From positions 620,001 to 684,000 of the forward strand of contig NZ_LT635477.1 of assembly GCF_900120335.1 (NCBI RefSeq): a stretch of DNA of 64,000 nt. The letters are read 5' to 3'. Both the position numbers and the translations under genes were made by a program. The number at the start of each line of letters is the position of its first letter. The first letter of the stretch is position 1. The stretch is from Helicobacter pylori (lineage in GTDB: Bacteria; Campylobacterota; Campylobacteria; Campylobacterales; Helicobacteraceae). The notes beneath the pieces were generated by a model. That model did no database searches and was not told the origin of the DNA. It saw only the letters and a list, made by a program, of their open reading frames with translations. Positions 63,070-64,000 of the stretch are shown here, in pieces.

Positions 63070-63522
63070 TCAATAAAAAGCGTAAGGGAAGTATCCAGGC
63101 GCTCCATACCCATAAGGCCCATAAGGCATAAGACCTGACCCATAAGGCATGAAACCATAGGGCATGTAATAATAAGGCATGTAATAGCCTCCATACATGC
63201 CGTTTTGCATGGGCGAATTGAGGTTATCCACTGAATTGTAAAAGCCGTTTAAAGAACCATAAGCGTTATAATTAGTGAAACGATTGATTAAAGGCGTGGT
63301 GCGCGCATCAATAGTGGCGTTTTCTTGCTGGATGGCGTTTTCTTCTCTGGCGACTTCTTGAGCTTTGGTTTCTTTAGGATCTTTAACTATCACTTCTTCT
63401 ATAGGCACATTCGCCCCACAAGCGCTTAACAGATAGGCTAAAAAGCCGGTGTTTAAAAAAAGAACGATTTTAGAAAGATGAGCGGATTGGTTGGGTAAAA
63501 AAGTTTTATTGTTTTGATGCAT
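63070..63522 (-). CDS. Putative lipoprotein with tyrosine/methionine/proline-rich tail (HP0637-like)
   Basis: The 150-residue product has an N-terminal hydrophobic signal and a lipobox LLSAC near residue 35, so a lipoprotein is likely. A charged middle (about 45-85) precedes a C-terminal low-complexity tail from about residue 108, made of MPYG, YYMPY and GYG units. The tail has no family I recognise; aromatic Gly-rich tails are often adhesive or self-associating, which is only a guess here. The upstream AGGAAAAC is well placed before the ATG. It is upstream of, and divergent from, oipA. Confidence 0.7.
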   Translation of the reverse strand: MHQNNKTFLPNQSAHLSKIVLFLNTGFLAYLLSACGANVPIEEVIVKDPKETKAQEVAREENAIQQENATIDARTTPLINRFTNYNAYGSLNGFYNSVDNLNSPMQNGMYGGYYMPYYYMPYGFMPYGSGLMPYGPYGYGAPGYFPYAFY

Positions 63523-63654
63523 GGGTTTTCCTAAATTTTAAAATAACTAAAGATTAACATGTTTTTGATTTAATGTTGGTTAAGCGGTGGTTTTTAGGGT
63601 TATTTCATTTTAACTTTGTTTTTCATTAAAACCCCATACTAAAACCTTATTTTA

Positions 63655-63663
63655 TGATAAAAT
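63655..63663 (+). promoter_or_regulatory. Extended -10 promoter of oipA
   Basis: TG-A-TAAAAT at 63655-63663 predicts a start near 63670, about 33 nt before the oipA ATG. Confidence 0.6.
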
Positions 63664-63702
63664 ACCTAGCAATAATATCAAATCTTAAACCAAAGAAAAA
63701 CC

Positions 63703-64000
63703 ATGAAAAAAGCCCTCTTACTAACTCTCTCTCTCTCGTTTTGGCTCCACGCTGAAAGGAACGGATTTTATTTAGGTTTAAATTTTGCAGAAGGAAGCTA
63801 TATTCAAGGACAAGGTAGCATCGGCGAAAAAGCTTCAGCAGAAAACGCCTTAAATCAAGCGATCAATAACGCAAAAAATTCATTATTCCCTAACACAAAA
63901 GCCATAAGAGATGCACAAAACGCCTTAAATGCAGTGAAAGATTCAAACAAAATCGCTAACCGATTCGCAGGAAATGGCGGGTCGGGCGGTATTTTCAATG
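63703..64000 (+). CDS. oipA: Outer membrane inflammatory protein OipA/HopH, N-terminal part, cut by the window edge
   Basis: OipA is an outer-membrane protein of the Hop family tied to interleukin-8 induction and adhesion. The 99 codons present start with the signal peptide KKALLLTLSLSFWLHA followed by ERNGFYLGLNFAEGSY, the N-terminal pattern typical of Hop proteins. A CT repeat inside the signal codons governs the frame. Here it has six units and the frame is open to the edge, so the gene is in the on state. The rest lies beyond base 64000. Confidence 0.95.
   Translation, partial: MKKALLLTLSLSFWLHAERNGFYLGLNFAEGSYIQGQGSIGEKASAENALNQAINNAKNSLFPNTKAIRDAQNALNAVKDSNKIANRFAGNGGSGGIFN
63725..63737 (+). 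repeat. CT dinucleotide phase-variation repeat in oipA
   Basis: Six CT units and a final C at 63725-63737 in the signal-peptide coding region. Slipped-strand changes switch oipA on and off; six units are on here by direct translation. Confidence 0.95.

Overview
The window is chromosomal DNA of Helicobacter pylori. It carries genes close to unique to this species: flaA with its sigma-28-type leader, tip-alpha, tlpD, a giant VacA-like autotransporter (faaA), hefABC, magIII, the oorDABC operon, the uptake hydrogenase hydABCDE, and the start of oipA/hopH with its CT repeat. Base composition is AT-rich with homopolymer tracts. Order follows what I remember as HP0586-HP0638 of strain 26695; all HP numbers and comparisons with 26695 or J99 are from memory.

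Layout. 1-1409: a truncated leftward membrane protein facing mltG. 1526-4437: oorDABC (2-oxoglutarate:acceptor oxidoreductase). 4498-6321: an AT-rich HAD-domain gene behind a 13-A tract and an ideal extended -10; in 26695 I remember type III restriction genes here. 6481-8127: dba-dsbI thiol-oxidation pair; dba is only 54 codons. 8163-8474: RNase P RNA. 8602-9180: tip-alpha. 9183-15451 (leftward): an ABC exporter, then tlpD-bioF-pbp1A. 15542-17205: flaA with promoter and terminator. 17274-25454: magIII, a small outer-membrane-type protein, and hemE-hefABC with a second small outer-membrane-type protein. 25543-35221: faaA, intact at 3195 codons. 35222-36006: no convincing gene, only frame-broken coding scraps. 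36007-36410: a small ribbon-helix-helix-like protein with a perfect palindrome over its promoter. 36513-41856: ligA, then cheV2-aspS-adk. 41881-44510: two related family-25 glycosyltransferases (jhp0562/jhp0563-like), the second with a C14 tract and 21-bp heptad repeats, joined by a 278-bp tandem duplication. 44562-50306: ppa, then leftward dapC-like-murC-HP0622-mutS2. 50430-53826: ispG-dapD-hcpF. 53979-56083: a DUF262/DUF1524 (GmrSD-like) gene behind a T10 tract. 56128-62532: mdaB and hydABCDE. 62537-63522: two small exported proteins. 63655-64000: the oipA promoter and first 99 codons, switched on with six CT repeats.

How it fits together. Most of the window is metabolic and envelope housekeeping: central carbon oxidation, peptidoglycan (MltG, PBP1A, MurC, DapD, DapC-like), haem, isoprenoids, hydrogen oxidation. 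Between these blocks sit surface and variation loci: glycosyltransferases, oipA, faaA, the HAD gene and the DUF262 gene. Four of them have simple-sequence tracts, two within coding sequence and two at promoters, which fits contingency-locus biology. The best candidates for something under-described are the poly-A promoter/HAD gene, the poly-T promoter/DUF262-DUF1524 gene, the RHH-like gene with its palindrome, and the duplicated decoy start between the glycosyltransferases.
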